Below are positions 1-8,052 of a DNA stretch of 19,133 nt, in pieces. Source of the DNA: an uncultured candidate division Zixibacteria bacterium (GTDB lineage: Bacteria; Zixibacteria; MSB-5A5; GN15; FEB-12). Below the pieces are notes generated by a model. It was not told the DNA's origin. It did not search any database and saw only the letters and a program-made list of their open reading frames with translations. Both the position numbers and the translations under genes were made by a program. Each line of letters starts with the position of its first letter. Positions within the stretch are counted from its first letter, which is position 1. The stretch covers positions 1 through 19,133 of the forward strand of contig CAJVYT010000033.1 in assembly GCA_913009765.1 (NCBI GenBank). Reading direction: 5' to 3'.

Positions 1-19
1 ACGTGTGCTCTTCCGATCT
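1..19. other. Illumina adapter remnant (not genomic)
   Basis: The first 19 bases end in GCTCTTCCGATCT and match the 3' end of the TruSeq read-2 adapter as I remember it. This is untrimmed library sequence. The open reading frame that seems to start at base 5 is an artefact of it. Genomic sequence begins at about base 20. The opposite end of the contig carries the matching adapter in the other orientation. Confidence 0.95.
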
Positions 20-1372
20 TGTTATGGAGTCGTCATTGTTCTCCAGATTCATGGGCAAATTACTATAAGCCATTGGTGGATGCCGGTCCCTCACCAAGCC
101 ATACCCAACAACTATGCCCTCTACACTATCATGGCCCACACGTTGGCCTTTTTTTCCTGTGCCTATCTCTCCAGCTACCTGTCTGAACAGCTTTGGCAAA
201 CCCGACGGGAAGTGACGCGACAGAAAGAGCAACTGGCGGAACTCGAATCCTTCAAAGACGAGGTGTTGCTCAGTATCGATAGCGGCCTCATTACCACAGA
301 TCCTTCGGGCATCCTCACCTATATCAATCAAGCGGGAAGGAACATCTTGTTCTTGGAGTCCAAAGATCCTGTTTTGAAACCCCTACGCGATCTTTTTGGC
401 GATGAAATATCGCGGCGAATTCAAAAATTGGAACCCTCTTCTCCAGGGACGCCCCGCATTTTTTCGGAATGGGTTTTTCGGACCGATGCCAACCAGATTT
501 TCCTGGAGTTCTCCGTATCGCAGTTCCGCAATACTCAAGGGGCTTTTCAAGGGTTTCTGGTTATCTTTCAGGATTCCACCCACTTCAAGGAATTAGAACT
601 CCAGGTCAGGCAGCAGGAGCAGTTGGCCACCATCGGTGAAATGGCGGCAGGTATCGCTCATGAGATCCGTAATCCCTTGGGGGCTATTCGCGGTTCGGTA
701 GAAATGCTCCAGTCCAACCTCCAATTGAACGGCACCCACCAGAAGCTCTTTGATCTGATTCTCAGGGAATCAAAACGTCTGAATAATCTGGTGGAAGAAG
801 TGCTAGACCTCGCTCGTCCTTCTAGTTTGAACATTGTCGAGACCAATGTTATTCGGGAATTGGATGAAGTTCGAATTCTTCTTGCGGAGCAGTTGAGGTC
901 TCAAAAATCAAAGATCGATATCGTTACCCACTACCATGCAGACAACCATCTCCTCTTCGTGGACCCTGAAAAGTTAAAACAAGTCTTTTGGAATGTGATG
1001 ATGAACGGGTGCGACGCTATGCCTAGTGGGGGGAAGTTGATCCTGGCAACCTACCTCGCCAGTCACATCGTTGAAGAGGCCAGCACTTCCAGTCCGCCTT
1101 TTCTCTTGATGCCGCCGGGGGAACGGTATCTTGCCGTAGCCATTTCAGATACGGGAAGTGGGATTGATCCCAAGGCCATCCCTAAGTTGTTCACACCCTT
1201 TTTCAGCAAAAAACGCGGAGGACTCGGTCTCGGTCTTGCTGTGGCTAATCGGATTATTCATGAGCATTCCGGAACGATTAAAGTGTTCTCCAATCCAAAA
1301 TCCGGAACCACTTTCATTATTTATTTTCAACTTGAGGCCAAGCACCAAGGCCATCAAAATCCAAAAACTTAG
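20..1372 (+). CDS. PilS/NtrB-type sensor histidine kinase, 5' partial
   Basis: This is the 3' part of a two-component sensor kinase that would phosphorylate an NtrC-family regulator. The start is lost at the contig end, leaving about 450 residues. In order there is a hydrophobic membrane segment (about residues 33-54), a short coil, a PAS domain (from about residue 82, with SGLITTDPSG), and a HisKA box AGIAHEIRNPLG with phospho-acceptor His at about residue 214. The ATPase domain follows: N box NVMMNGCDAM (about 325), DTGSGID (about 377) and GGLGLGLA (about 400). The layout of N-terminal membrane helices, PAS, HisKA and HATPase is that of PilS. The gene after it is a transposase remnant, so no partner regulator follows. 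The PilR-like gene at 9730 lies in the compositionally different block and should not be assumed to be its partner. Confidence 0.9.
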   Translation, partial: CYGVVIVLQIHGQITISHWWMPVPHQAIPNNYALYTIMAHTLAFFSCAYLSSYLSEQLWQTRREVTRQKEQLAELESFKDEVLLSIDSGLITTDPSGILTYINQAGRNILFLESKDPVLKPLRDLFGDEISRRIQKLEPSSPGTPRIFSEWVFRTDANQIFLEFSVSQFRNTQGAFQGFLVIFQDSTHFKELELQVRQQEQLATIGEMAAGIAHEIRNPLGAIRGSVEMLQSNLQLNGTHQKLFDLILRESKRLNNLVEEVLDLARPSSLNIVETNVIRELDEVRILLAEQLRSQKSKIDIVTHYHADNHLLFVDPEKLKQVFWNVMMNGCDAMPSGGKLILATYLASHIVEEASTSSPPFLLMPPGERYLAVAISDTGSGIDPKAIPKLFTPFFSKKRGGLGLGLAVANRIIHEHSGTIKVFSNPKSGTTFIIYFQLEAKHQGHQNPKT

Positions 1373-1407
1373 GATTCACTGAACTTCCTCCCGTGCCTTG
1401 CATCTGA

Positions 1408-2315
1408 CGGGTTTTCCAGCGCCTCGCGACGAAGTTGGTGAAATATACGGGATAAGACCGTGGAGCGGTTAGCTCGCCTGGTGGGAGACCACGCCCATCA
1501 GTTTCATGACGAACTGGTGCAGAACCTGGAAATCCAAGAAGCCCAAGTCGATGAGAAATGGAGCTTCGTGGGAAAAAAAAGAGGCCCACTGCACCGAGGA
1601 GGATCCGCCTGAATATGGGGACTGCTGGGACCATGTGATTCTGGATGCGGTGACCAAACTGGTTGTAGCGGTGGTCATCGGTAAGTGGACCAAGGAAAAC
1701 TGTCTGGCCTTGTTTCGAGAGTTTGTTTTGCGGCTGAAACCCGGACATCTCCCCCGCTTGATCACCGGAGATGGCTGGGGGCCGTATTTAGAAGCAATCA
1801 GCGCCGCCTTCGGATATTTTCCGCCTCCACGGAGCCGCGAGCGGCCGGGGGGAAGGGCCTCCCAACCGCGCCCGATCCCGCCCCCCAGGATGGTCGTGAT
1901 GTTTGTGGAGAAGATCCGAAAGGGAAGCCGCGTCGTGGAAGTGAAAAGTAAAGTGGCGGCAGGGGCGGCGGAACAAGCGGCTCAATTCTTGGCGGCGTCT
2001 CCGGTCAGTACCAAGGCGAATACGGCCTTCATTGAGCGGTACAACGCTACGGATCGTCACCTCAACGCCGGCAAGGCGCGGAGCACGTATGAGTTTTCCA
2101 AGGAGAAGGTCTTCCATGACGCGATTTCCTGGTGGTGTGGTACCTATTATAATTTTTGTTGGGCTCATCGCTCTCTTCGGGAAGAAATGGCACCGAAACG
2201 CTTTCGCCCGAGGCGTCCGGCCATGGCCGCAGGATTGACTGACCATATCTGGACGGTCTTGGAATGGGTGACCTATCCGACTCTACAATCAGTCCCAATT
2301 GTGCTACCGCACTAG
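1408..2315 (+). pseudogene. IS1-like DDE transposase remnant, frameshifted
   Basis: The conceptual protein runs through three frames. RVFQRLATKLVKYTG is read from 1408 to 1452 and then meets a stop. DKTVERLARLVGDHA continues from 1451 to about VDEKWSFVGKK. EAHCTEEDPPEYGDCWDHV onward is read from 1581 to the stop at 2313-2315. The second break falls on a run of eight A (1573-1580): seven A would keep the frame. The catalytic triad is recognisable as D (1550-1552, VDEKW), D (1770-1772, ITGDGW) and E (2034-2036, FIERYN). The end AMAAGLTDHIW also matches IS1-like transposases as I recall them. The N-terminal zinc-ribbon/HTH region is missing, and I found no convincing terminal inverted repeats or target duplication. 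It is most likely a dead remnant, although transcript slippage on the A run could rescue the second break but not the first. Confidence 0.8.
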
Positions 2316-2360
2316 GGACGAACCTCTCCTGTTATTTGATACGTTCCTATAAAAAAGAGT

Positions 2361-3392
2361 ATGATCCCCTTTCACCCTCGCTGTTTGGAGACCGATGAGT
2401 GCCCTATGCTGACGCTTCATAATACGAAACAATTGGTGAAAAGCTTCCTGAGCAAGCATCTCCCCATGACCCCCTGGAATATCCAGCTTGAGGTCACCAA
2501 TGCCTGCAATATGCGCTGCATCATGTGTCCCACCAACAGTCCGGTGGCCATTGAGCGTCGGAAAAATGTCATGTTGGATTGGGATCTTTTTGTGAAGATC
2601 ATTGATGAGGCGGCCACCTTCCCTCGATGCCACATCATCCCCCAGGGAGGCGGGGAGCCCATGATCCACCCGCGTTTTCTGGACATGCTATCCTCTATCA
2701 AACAAAAGCCCAACCTCACCGTGGGATTCGTCACCAACGGTTCCTGCTTGAAACCCGATGTGATTGAGGAACTTATTGATATGGGCATTGAAGAAATCTG
2801 TGTCAGTGTCGACGCCTTTTCCCCTGAGGATTTCAAGGAAATTACCAGCAAGGATTGCTATGAATTCGTAGTCAATGCGGTAAGAACTTTGGTCCAAAGA
2901 AGAAATGACCGCCACTCACTTTTCCCTAAAGTGATAGTGCAACGAGTATCTATGCCCAAATACGACGGCGATCTGGAGCCTTTCGTCCAGTATTGGAGTG
3001 GCATTGTGGATGAGGTCCTCATCATTAAAGAACGCGACCTTACCGGCAGAATGATTAAAGGATTTCACCCCAATGGAAAGCCGAGGAGAGCCTGTCGCAA
3101 ACCTTTCGAAGACGCGGCCATCGGCGCTGACGGGAACCTGTGCCTGTGTTGCGATGACTGGCACGAGCATCACATTATGGGCAACGTCAACGAAAAGACG
3201 ATTCGAGAAATCTGGTTTAGTGCTCAGTTCAAAGAAGCCAGACGGTGCCACAAGCAAGGCCGCTTTGAGGCCATCGACATTTGCGCCAATTGCTACGCTC
3301 CCTACGAGACGGCCTCTGAAGTGACGGTGGAGGGAAACCGCATTATTGCCAAGGGGCTCTCGGTGGACCGAATTCGAAAACGGAGATATTGA
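2361..3392 (+). CDS. Radical SAM protein with SPASM-type C-terminus
   Basis: This 343-residue cytoplasmic enzyme is predicted to bind a 4Fe-4S cluster and cleave S-adenosylmethionine. The cluster motif CNMRCIMC is at residues 49-56 (C49, C53, C56), and the SAM-binding GGGEP motif follows. The C-terminal part has SPASM-like cysteines: C245, then LCLCC (C261, C263, C264), then CANC (C308, C311), which fits one or two auxiliary iron-sulfur clusters. Proteins of this type act in peptide modification, cofactor assembly or surface-sugar chemistry. Nothing nearby fixes the substrate. An ATG at 2406 is an alternative start; neither site has a strong ribosome binding site. The stop overlaps the ATG of the mutase gene (TGATG), but base composition changes sharply here, so the link may be artificial. 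Confidence 0.88.
   Translation: MIPFHPRCLETDECPMLTLHNTKQLVKSFLSKHLPMTPWNIQLEVTNACNMRCIMCPTNSPVAIERRKNVMLDWDLFVKIIDEAATFPRCHIIPQGGGEPMIHPRFLDMLSSIKQKPNLTVGFVTNGSCLKPDVIEELIDMGIEEICVSVDAFSPEDFKEITSKDCYEFVVNAVRTLVQRRNDRHSLFPKVIVQRVSMPKYDGDLEPFVQYWSGIVDEVLIIKERDLTGRMIKGFHPNGKPRRACRKPFEDAAIGADGNLCLCCDDWHEHHIMGNVNEKTIREIWFSAQFKEARRCHKQGRFEAIDICANCYAPYETASEVTVEGNRIIAKGLSVDRIRKRRY
3365..3392. other. Abrupt base-composition boundary, possible chimeric join
   Basis: The 60 bases from 3301 are 60% G+C, while the blocks from 3361, 3421 and 3481 are 42%, 45% and 42% by hand count, and sequence stays low to the end of the window. Codon third positions change with it. The change falls in the last few codons of the radical SAM gene, just before a good ribosome binding site (GGAG, 3382-3385) and the ATG at 3392. 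An EcoRI-like GAATTC lies at 3370-3375. A misassembly, a library chimera or the edge of a transferred block would all look like this. Confidence 0.65.
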
Positions 3393-5068
3393 TGACAGAT
3401 TCAAACAGGGAAAAAATTGAGATACAAAAAAAGGACTGGGAAGAAAGCGCAGTTGCAAAAACAATTGCACGGTTCCCGGAGATGAAAGCAGAATTTGAAA
3501 CTACTTCAGGGATACCTGTGAAGAGACTATACACCCCTGCTGATGTATCGGGAGCGGATACATATCTGGAACAACAGTCTCTGCCGGGTGAATATCCTTA
3601 TACACGAGGTGTGCAACCGACCATGTATCGCAGCAGATACTGGACAATGCGTCAGTATGCAGGTTTCGGAACAGCGGCAGAATCAAATAAACGATATAAA
3701 TATCTACTTGAACAAGGGCAGACCGGACTATCGGTTGCCTTTGATTTGGCAACACAAATCGGGTATGACTCTGATCATCCGATGGCAATGGGTGAAGTCG
3801 GACGTACCGGAGTTGCGATTGATTCTTTGGAAGATATGGAAACACTTTTCGACGGTATCCCCCTTGATAAAGTATCTACTTCTATGACAATTAATTCAAC
3901 TGCTGTTATTTTATTAGCTTTATATATATCAGCAGGAAAACGTCAGGGAGTGCCTCAAGATAAACTGATGGGAACAATTCAGAATGATATTTTAAAAGAA
4001 TTTATCGCTCGGGGAACCTATATTTATCCGCCGGCACCGTCTATGAGAATCATCACTGATATTTTTGACTACGCCAAAGAGAACCTTCCCAAGTTTAATA
4101 CTATCTCAATTTCAGGCTATCATATTCGTGAGGCAGGTTCAACCGCCGCACAGGAAGTTGCTTTTACATTATCAAACGGTATTGCGTATGTACAGGCGGC
4201 AATAAATGCCGGACTTGATGTCAACGAATTTGCTCCAAGACTTTCATTCTTCTTTGCATCACATTCAAATTTATTTGAAGAGGTTGCCAAGTTCCGCCTT
4301 GCCCGAAAATTCTGGGCAAACATTATGAAAAATAAATTTAAGGCAACAAATCCAAAAGCAATGCTTCTTCGGTTTCATACTCAAACAGGCGGTTCCACTC
4401 TCACAGCACAACAACCTGAAAATAATATTATCCGCACAACTATGCAGGCACTTGCGGCTGTGTTAGGAGGTACTCAGTCACTACATACAAATTCTTTTGA
4501 TGAGGCGTTAGGGCTTCCAACAGAAAAATCAGCCGAGATTGCACTTCGTACCCAGCAGGTTCTAGCTTATGAAAATGGTGTAGCTGATACTGCCGACCCA
4601 CTTGCCGGCTCATATTATATGGAATATCTTTCTAAAGAACTTGAACATAAAATTCAAAAACTCTTAGATGAAATTGAAGAAAAAGGCGGCTCAGTTTCAT
4701 GTGTCGAAACCGGATTCTTTCGTGACGAAATTGCCCGTTCGGCATATATCTATCAAAAGGATATTGAAGCAAATGATATAACAGTTGTTGGTGTGAATAG
4801 ATTTAAAACAAGCTCACCGCAAATTCCTGATATTTTAAAAGTTGATCCGAATTTAGAAAAAGACCAAGTAAAAAAACTCAAAGCTTTAAAAGCACGACGA
4901 GATAATAAAAAAGTAAACGAACTGTTAAGAAAACTCAAAGAAACCGCCAACAGCAATATTAACATTGTACCTAATGTTATAGAAGCAGTTGAAAATTATG
5001 CAACGGTTGGAGAAATAGCACATGTATTACGTGAAGTATGGGGTGAATATCATGAAAAACATCTTTAA
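3392..5068 (+). CDS. mcmA1: Methylmalonyl-CoA mutase, large catalytic subunit
   Basis: This enzyme interconverts (R)-methylmalonyl-CoA and succinyl-CoA with adenosylcobalamin, in propionate metabolism. The 558-residue protein covers the substrate-binding TIM-barrel domain and lacks the C-terminal cobalamin-binding domain (no DxHxxG), so it needs a separate small subunit, which is not in the window. Family landmarks are [16 protein letters not shown] sequence near residue 40, [28 protein letters not shown] with H244 (the catalytic His region) and [22 protein letters not shown] at 3392 is chosen over the TTG one codon earlier because GGAG lies six bases upstream. The lipoprotein gene starts inside its 3' end, and the epimerase for the same pathway follows. 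Confidence 0.95.
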   Translation: MTDSNREKIEIQKKDWEESAVAKTIARFPEMKAEFETTSGIPVKRLYTPADVSGADTYLEQQSLPGEYPYTRGVQPTMYRSRYWTMRQYAGFGTAAESNKRYKYLLEQGQTGLSVAFDLATQIGYDSDHPMAMGEVGRTGVAIDSLEDMETLFDGIPLDKVSTSMTINSTAVILLALYISAGKRQGVPQDKLMGTIQNDILKEFIARGTYIYPPAPSMRIITDIFDYAKENLPKFNTISISGYHIREAGSTAAQEVAFTLSNGIAYVQAAINAGLDVNEFAPRLSFFFASHSNLFEEVAKFRLARKFWANIMKNKFKATNPKAMLLRFHTQTGGSTLTAQQPENNIIRTTMQALAAVLGGTQSLHTNSFDEALGLPTEKSAEIALRTQQVLAYENGVADTADPLAGSYYMEYLSKELEHKIQKLLDEIEEKGGSVSCVETGFFRDEIARSAYIYQKDIEANDITVVGVNRFKTSSPQIPDILKVDPNLEKDQVKKLKALKARRDNKKVNELLRKLKETANSNINIVPNVIEAVENYATVGEIAHVLREVWGEYHEKHL

Positions 5069-5606
5069 AAGACAAAGTTTTATATTTCTCTCATTATCTG
5101 TATTATTTATTTTTTACGGATGTTCTGACGATTCTAAGAATGAGAGTACTGACAACCAACAAATTACAGTTGATTCTACATCAATGCAAAAAGAGCCTCT
5201 AACTGTTAAAGATACAATAGAAGCGTCCCTTGCTGAAGCTATGGAACGTTTACGGTTACATGATAACTCTGGTCTGTATGAAAATGAATTTGCCTATCTT
5301 ACCGATGAAACATCATTTGATGAATACCTTACTTTTGGTCAGATAACTCAGCGTCCTCCCGGAAGTGTTACCAATTTGGCTGTTGATTCTTTAGAAATGT
5401 TTGCCCATGACTCTGCATCAGTGTGGGTGACTATTAATGTAGAACTTCAGGATGGTTCAGTGAAAGAATTAACCGAACAAAAATTGGTTGTTTACTATCA
5501 CAATAACAGATGGATAAAGCCGACAGTTTCTGTTATCAAAAATCAAGTTGAATATGAAGATCTCATTCGACAGGCAGAAGAAGCATCAAAATGGGAAGAT
5601 GAATAA
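5052..5606 (+). CDS. Predicted lipoprotein, unknown function
   Basis: I do not recognise this 184-residue protein. It starts with a basic end, a hydrophobic stretch and FIFYGC, which fits a signal-peptidase II lipobox with lipidated C24. The mature part is acidic. It begins with a Ser/Thr/Asp-rich linker, then a compact domain with [17 protein letters not shown] and an alternating hydrophobic pattern ([26 protein letters not shown]) suggesting a small alpha+beta fold. The ATG at 5052 is preferred to upstream alternatives because it gives a clean signal peptide. It overlaps the mutase end by 17 bases and its stop overlaps the epimerase ATG (TAATG), so all three are probably translated together. 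A lipoprotein inside this catabolic pair is unexpected. Confidence 0.82.
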   Translation: MKNIFKRQSFIFLSLSVLFIFYGCSDDSKNESTDNQQITVDSTSMQKEPLTVKDTIEASLAEAMERLRLHDNSGLYENEFAYLTDETSFDEYLTFGQITQRPPGSVTNLAVDSLEMFAHDSASVWVTINVELQDGSVKELTEQKLVVYYHNNRWIKPTVSVIKNQVEYEDLIRQAEEASKWEDE

Positions 5607-6034
5607 TGGATATCCCTCTTATCTCTCATATTGGAATCGCTGTAAAAGATTTTGAGAAAGCCTTAGCAAAATATTCTTTACTTTTAGATGAAAGAAAACC
5701 GGATATACATATTGTTACTGAACAAAAAGTTAAAGCAGCGATTTTTAAAGGAGGGTGCTGCGGTGGTGGAGCCAGAGTTGAATTGGTAACACCTACAACC
5801 GATGATTCTCCGATAGCCAAGTATCTTGATACTAAAGGGGAAGGGCTGCATCATATTTGTATCTATGTTGAAGATATTGCACTAAAACTTGCCGAATTAA
5901 AAAAAGCAGGTATTCGGCTTATTGACGAAACTCCCCGAATTGGTGCTGAAGGTAATAAAATTGCATTTGTGCATCCAAAAGATATAAATGGTGTGTTAAT
6001 TGAGCTTGAAGAGTTTCCTAAACCGACTCTTTGA
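5606..6034 (+). CDS. mce: Methylmalonyl-CoA epimerase
   Basis: This 142-residue VOC-superfamily enzyme interconverts (S)- and (R)-methylmalonyl-CoA and so feeds the mutase two genes upstream. Likely metal ligands are H8 (SHIGIAV), E59 (ARVELVTP), H83 (GLHHICIYV) and E133 (VLIELEEF), on the paired beta-alpha-beta-beta-beta modules typical of the family. The length is normal. The segment just before E59 is odd: FKGGCCGGGARVEL has a Cys-Cys flanked by glycines where homologues usually have a short plain strand. The start overlaps the lipoprotein stop by one base. The 3' end overlaps the convergent gene on the other strand by 17 bases. Confidence 0.92.
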   Translation: MDIPLISHIGIAVKDFEKALAKYSLLLDERKPDIHIVTEQKVKAAIFKGGCCGGGARVELVTPTTDDSPIAKYLDTKGEGLHHICIYVEDIALKLAELKKAGIRLIDETPRIGAEGNKIAFVHPKDINGVLIELEEFPKPTL

Positions 6035-6779
6035 ATTCTTTTTTCTGACCGCACCGTTTACACGTTACATGGCTGTTATGATTCTGTCGTCCGCATGAGC
6101 ATCGCCAAAAATGTGAATCGTCTGAATATTGAATACTGTCAGAAGACTTATATTTTTTAAAGACAAGAAGTACAACTACTAAAATAAATAAAACTATAAA
6201 AAATAATTTCCAATCAATAGTTTTCTCCTCATCCATAAAAGAAATGTTTGATTCACCATAATAAGAAAAATTATCTTGCATAAATAAAATTTCATTGTGC
6301 AAAATATCTTTCGCTGCACTGTTCGTTTTTCCCCAAAGCGTGAAAAGTATCTGCTCACCGTTTGGATGACCATAGAGTAAACCGTTAAGGCGATGAAAAA
6401 TCTGTCCGGTTGTTGTAGTGTCGGACGATACAAATTCAAGCGAAAATATTGCCCTGTTCTCATCAATTTTACCGGTACTTGATAATAACTTTGCCTCAGG
6501 GAGCGAGAGAACAATATTTTCAATAATAACATCAACAGATGATTTGAGTTCGCTTTTGTTTTTGATAGCACCATCTTTTGCAATAATTGACTTATAAATT
6601 AAGAGTTCTGCTGTCTGAGCTTGATTGATAATTTGAAACGGAAACTGCCCACTGTCACTTGAGACCTGCCAGTTTTCAGGGAGAGGAATACGAATTTCGC
6701 CGCCTAAATCTACAATCTCAGAGGCTGATAAACTACTATGCACAAAAATTATTATAAGTAATAAAAAATATTTTCTCAT
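6018..6779 (-). CDS. Membrane protein with cytoplasmic RanBP2-like zinc finger
   Basis: The family is not recognised. The 253-residue protein has a signal peptide (MRKYFLLLIIIFVHSSLSAS), an exported domain of about 170 residues containing GGEIRIPLPENWQVSS (which recalls PsbP/DcrB-like folds), one membrane helix (about 190-207) and a basic tail. The tail carries W225-x-C227-x-C229-x3-N-x6-C240-x2-C243, close to the RanBP2-type zinc finger but with CxC instead of CxxC. The expected topology puts the finger in the cytoplasm. The ATG at 6779 is chosen because it gives a clean signal peptide; a TTG at 6797 is in frame. It lies 35 bases after the BlaI-like gene, probably in one operon, so it could act as a membrane sensor for that repressor; this is inference. 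Confidence 0.75.
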   Translation of the reverse strand: MRKYFLLLIIIFVHSSLSASEIVDLGGEIRIPLPENWQVSSDSGQFPFQIINQAQTAELLIYKSIIAKDGAIKNKSELKSSVDVIIENIVLSLPEAKLLSSTGKIDENRAIFSLEFVSSDTTTTGQIFHRLNGLLYGHPNGEQILFTLWGKTNSAAKDILHNEILFMQDNFSYYGESNISFMDEEKTIDWKLFFIVLFILVVVLLVFKKYKSSDSIQYSDDSHFWRCSCGRQNHNSHVTCKRCGQKKEFKESV

Positions 6780-6814
6780 AATGTTTATGTCGGTCAACAG
6801 GAAAAATTGGTTAT

Positions 6815-7129
6815 CTAAAATTGCTTGAGACAGGATTTTATCTTTGCAATTCTTTCTTTGATAAATTCATTTTTTGTTGATGTTGTTGTATACAAAAATG
6901 ACCTTCCTGATTTTTTCTTTTGCAGTAGATTTTTATCGGCAAGTCGACTGAGTATTGTCATAACTGTTGTATATGCCGGTTTGTTATTGTCAGGATAGTA
7001 AAATAGAGCTGTTTTTACAGAAATTTCTTTCTGCTCCCATGCTATTTCCATCAGTTTTGATTCTGATGACCCTAAAAAGACAGAAAGTCCTTTTTCATTC
7101 GGATTAAAATAAAATTTTGATTCTGTCAT
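6815..7129 (-). CDS. BlaI/MecI-family winged-helix repressor
   Basis: This 104-residue DNA-binding protein shows the BlaI signature: a helix with LMEIAWEQKEISVKTAL, the recognition region KPAYTTVMTILSRLADKNLL, and the wing KKKSGRSFLYTTT. Classic BlaI/MecI proteins are about 125 residues and are cut in a C-terminal dimerisation region after a BlaR1 sensor-protease signals. Here that region is short and no BlaR1 (M56) gene is adjacent, so the release mechanism may differ. The ATG directly follows the stop of the small membrane-protein gene (TAAATG), which implies coupled translation. Paired TACA/TGTA half-sites upstream of that gene could be its operator. Confidence 0.85.
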   Translation of the reverse strand: MTESKFYFNPNEKGLSVFLGSSESKLMEIAWEQKEISVKTALFYYPDNNKPAYTTVMTILSRLADKNLLQKKKSGRSFLYTTTSTKNEFIKERIAKIKSCLKQF

Positions 7130-7285
7130 TTAATATTTACGTTTCTTTTTGTCAAAAATCATTGATGCACCCAGTGCTACCAAAGCAATTGGAACAATAA
7201 AATCACCGAAATCACCTCGAATAATACCAAATTGTTCTAACAACATTACAATACCCATCAGCAAAATTAATACACCTAAAAACAT
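7130..7285 (-). CDS. Small LiaF-like two-helix membrane protein (51 aa)
   Basis: This short gene was found by reading the minus strand upstream of the repressor. It encodes 51 residues: a hydrophobic helix MFLGVLILLMGIVMLLEQFG, a turn IIRGDFGDF, a second helix IVPIALVALGASMIF and a basic tail KKKRKY. The pattern is typical of LiaI/LiaF-like (DUF5668) membrane segments, which occur in envelope-stress systems, often alongside DUF4097 proteins. The ribosome binding site AGGAGA sits four bases before the ATG. Its TAA is directly followed by the ATG of the BlaI-like gene, so it is probably the first gene of that operon. Confidence 0.78.
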   Translation of the reverse strand: MFLGVLILLMGIVMLLEQFGIIRGDFGDFIVPIALVALGASMIFDKKKRKY

Positions 7286-7308
7286 AGTATCTCCTTATTA
7301 TCACGTTA

Positions 7309-7326
7309 TGTAAAATACAATATGTA
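7309..7326 (-). promoter_or_regulatory. Candidate BlaI-type operator (TGTA/TACA half-sites)
   Basis: The sequence TGTA-AAA-TACA-ATA-TGTA lies 24-41 bases upstream of the ATG of the first gene in the repressor operon. The half TACA-ATA-TGTA (7316-7326), extended to AATACA/TGTAAT, resembles the TACA-n2-TGTA dyad of BlaI/MecI operators, with a three-base instead of a two-base spacer. Autoregulation by the BlaI-like protein is inferred from position and likeness only. Confidence 0.4.
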
Positions 7327-7349
7327 ATTAAATTGAAATCAAGAAAAAA

Positions 7350-7838
7350 CTATTTCCAAGAATAGGTGTAAAAGGGGGATTGTGAAATTCTCATACCGAC
7401 GGTGTCTGCTTCATCTGTAACTATTTCTACTTGGTACACTATATAGCTGATTTCGTCATTCTTCCAGCCTCCGTCAATGGCACTTTTAGGATGATAGACC
7501 AGCCAGTCCCGCTCACGCTGATATGACCAAGTTGAAACCGGAGTGTTTTCAGAAGTTATAGGAGTTTGTACTCCGTTATAATTTATAGGGATTGTTGATA
7601 AATCATCAAAGGGGTTGTGTACTTTAGGACGGTCACCATTTACAAATTTTTTTGCAGAATATATATAAAGGGCGGATTCCAATGAACTGATAGTTGCTTG
7701 TACCGATGATTTTTCGGCTTCATCTCGTAATTCTATAAACCGTGGAATAGCAATAGCCGCTAAAATCCCAATTATCAAAATAACAGATATTACCTCAATG
7801 AGAGTAAAACCTTTATGTTTATGTATATTTGAATGCAT
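7350..7838 (-). CDS. Type IV pilin-like / GspG-type pseudopilin
   Basis: This 162-residue protein has a class III prepilin leader: MHSNIHKHKG, then cleavage before F11, with Glu at mature position 5 (FTLIEVISVILIIGILAA). A long amphipathic helix (PRFIELRDEAEKSSVQATI) follows, then a C-terminal beta region with paired aromatic residues (DWLVYHPKSAIDGGW). The body is unlike the two pilins at 11197 and 12085 and looks more like a GspG/minor pseudopilin of a secretion or pilus machine. It would be cut by a PilD peptidase and inserted in the inner membrane. The ribosome binding site AAAGGG is six bases before the ATG. It stands alone on this strand, separated from the repressor operon by 64 bases and from the next gene by a repeat element. 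Confidence 0.88.
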   Translation of the reverse strand: MHSNIHKHKGFTLIEVISVILIIGILAAIAIPRFIELRDEAEKSSVQATISSLESALYIYSAKKFVNGDRPKVHNPFDDLSTIPINYNGVQTPITSENTPVSTWSYQRERDWLVYHPKSAIDGGWKNDEISYIVYQVEIVTDEADTVGMRISQSPFYTYSWK

Positions 7839-7893
7839 CAGACCCTTTCTGTCTATATAATATAAAATATCGGAGCAAAAAGAAGATGCTTTA

Positions 7894-8032
7894 GGGCTTG
7901 TAGAAAAAGTCCTGTTTGTCTTTCAAGACCCTTCGACTCCGCTCAGGGTGATTTGAAAGACAACAACTTACAATTTGTCATACTGAGCGGAGTCGAAGTA
8001 TGTTCCGAATTTAGATGTTTTACAACAAGCCC
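7894..8032. repeat. MITE-like palindromic element, 139 bp
   Basis: Perfect 8-bp terminal inverted repeats GGGCTTGT (7894-7901) and ACAAGCCC (8025-8032) are flanked by the direct repeat TTTA (7890-7893 and 8033-8036), which looks like a target duplication. Inside is a perfect 16-bp inverted repeat, CTTCGACTCCGCTCAG (7931-7946) with its complement at 7983-7998, and an 11-bp inverted repeat TTGTCTTTCAA (7916-7926) with its complement at 7953-7963. The CTTCGACTCCGCTCAG core is a motif I recall from dispersed repeats in several uncultured bacteria. There is no coding capacity. The element ends 20 bases from the 3' end of the GAF gene. Confidence 0.75.
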
Positions 8033-8052
8033 TTTAGAAAAGGTTATAGTAT

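Noticed and set aside
1560..1600. IS1-type programmed -1 frameshift at the A run
   Set aside because: A -1 shift leads into the wrong frame; the recognisable downstream protein needs +1 (or loss of one A).
1317..2298. Several minus-strand open frames across the transposase
   Set aside because: They are complements of a recognised transposase in high-G+C DNA, with no family likeness.
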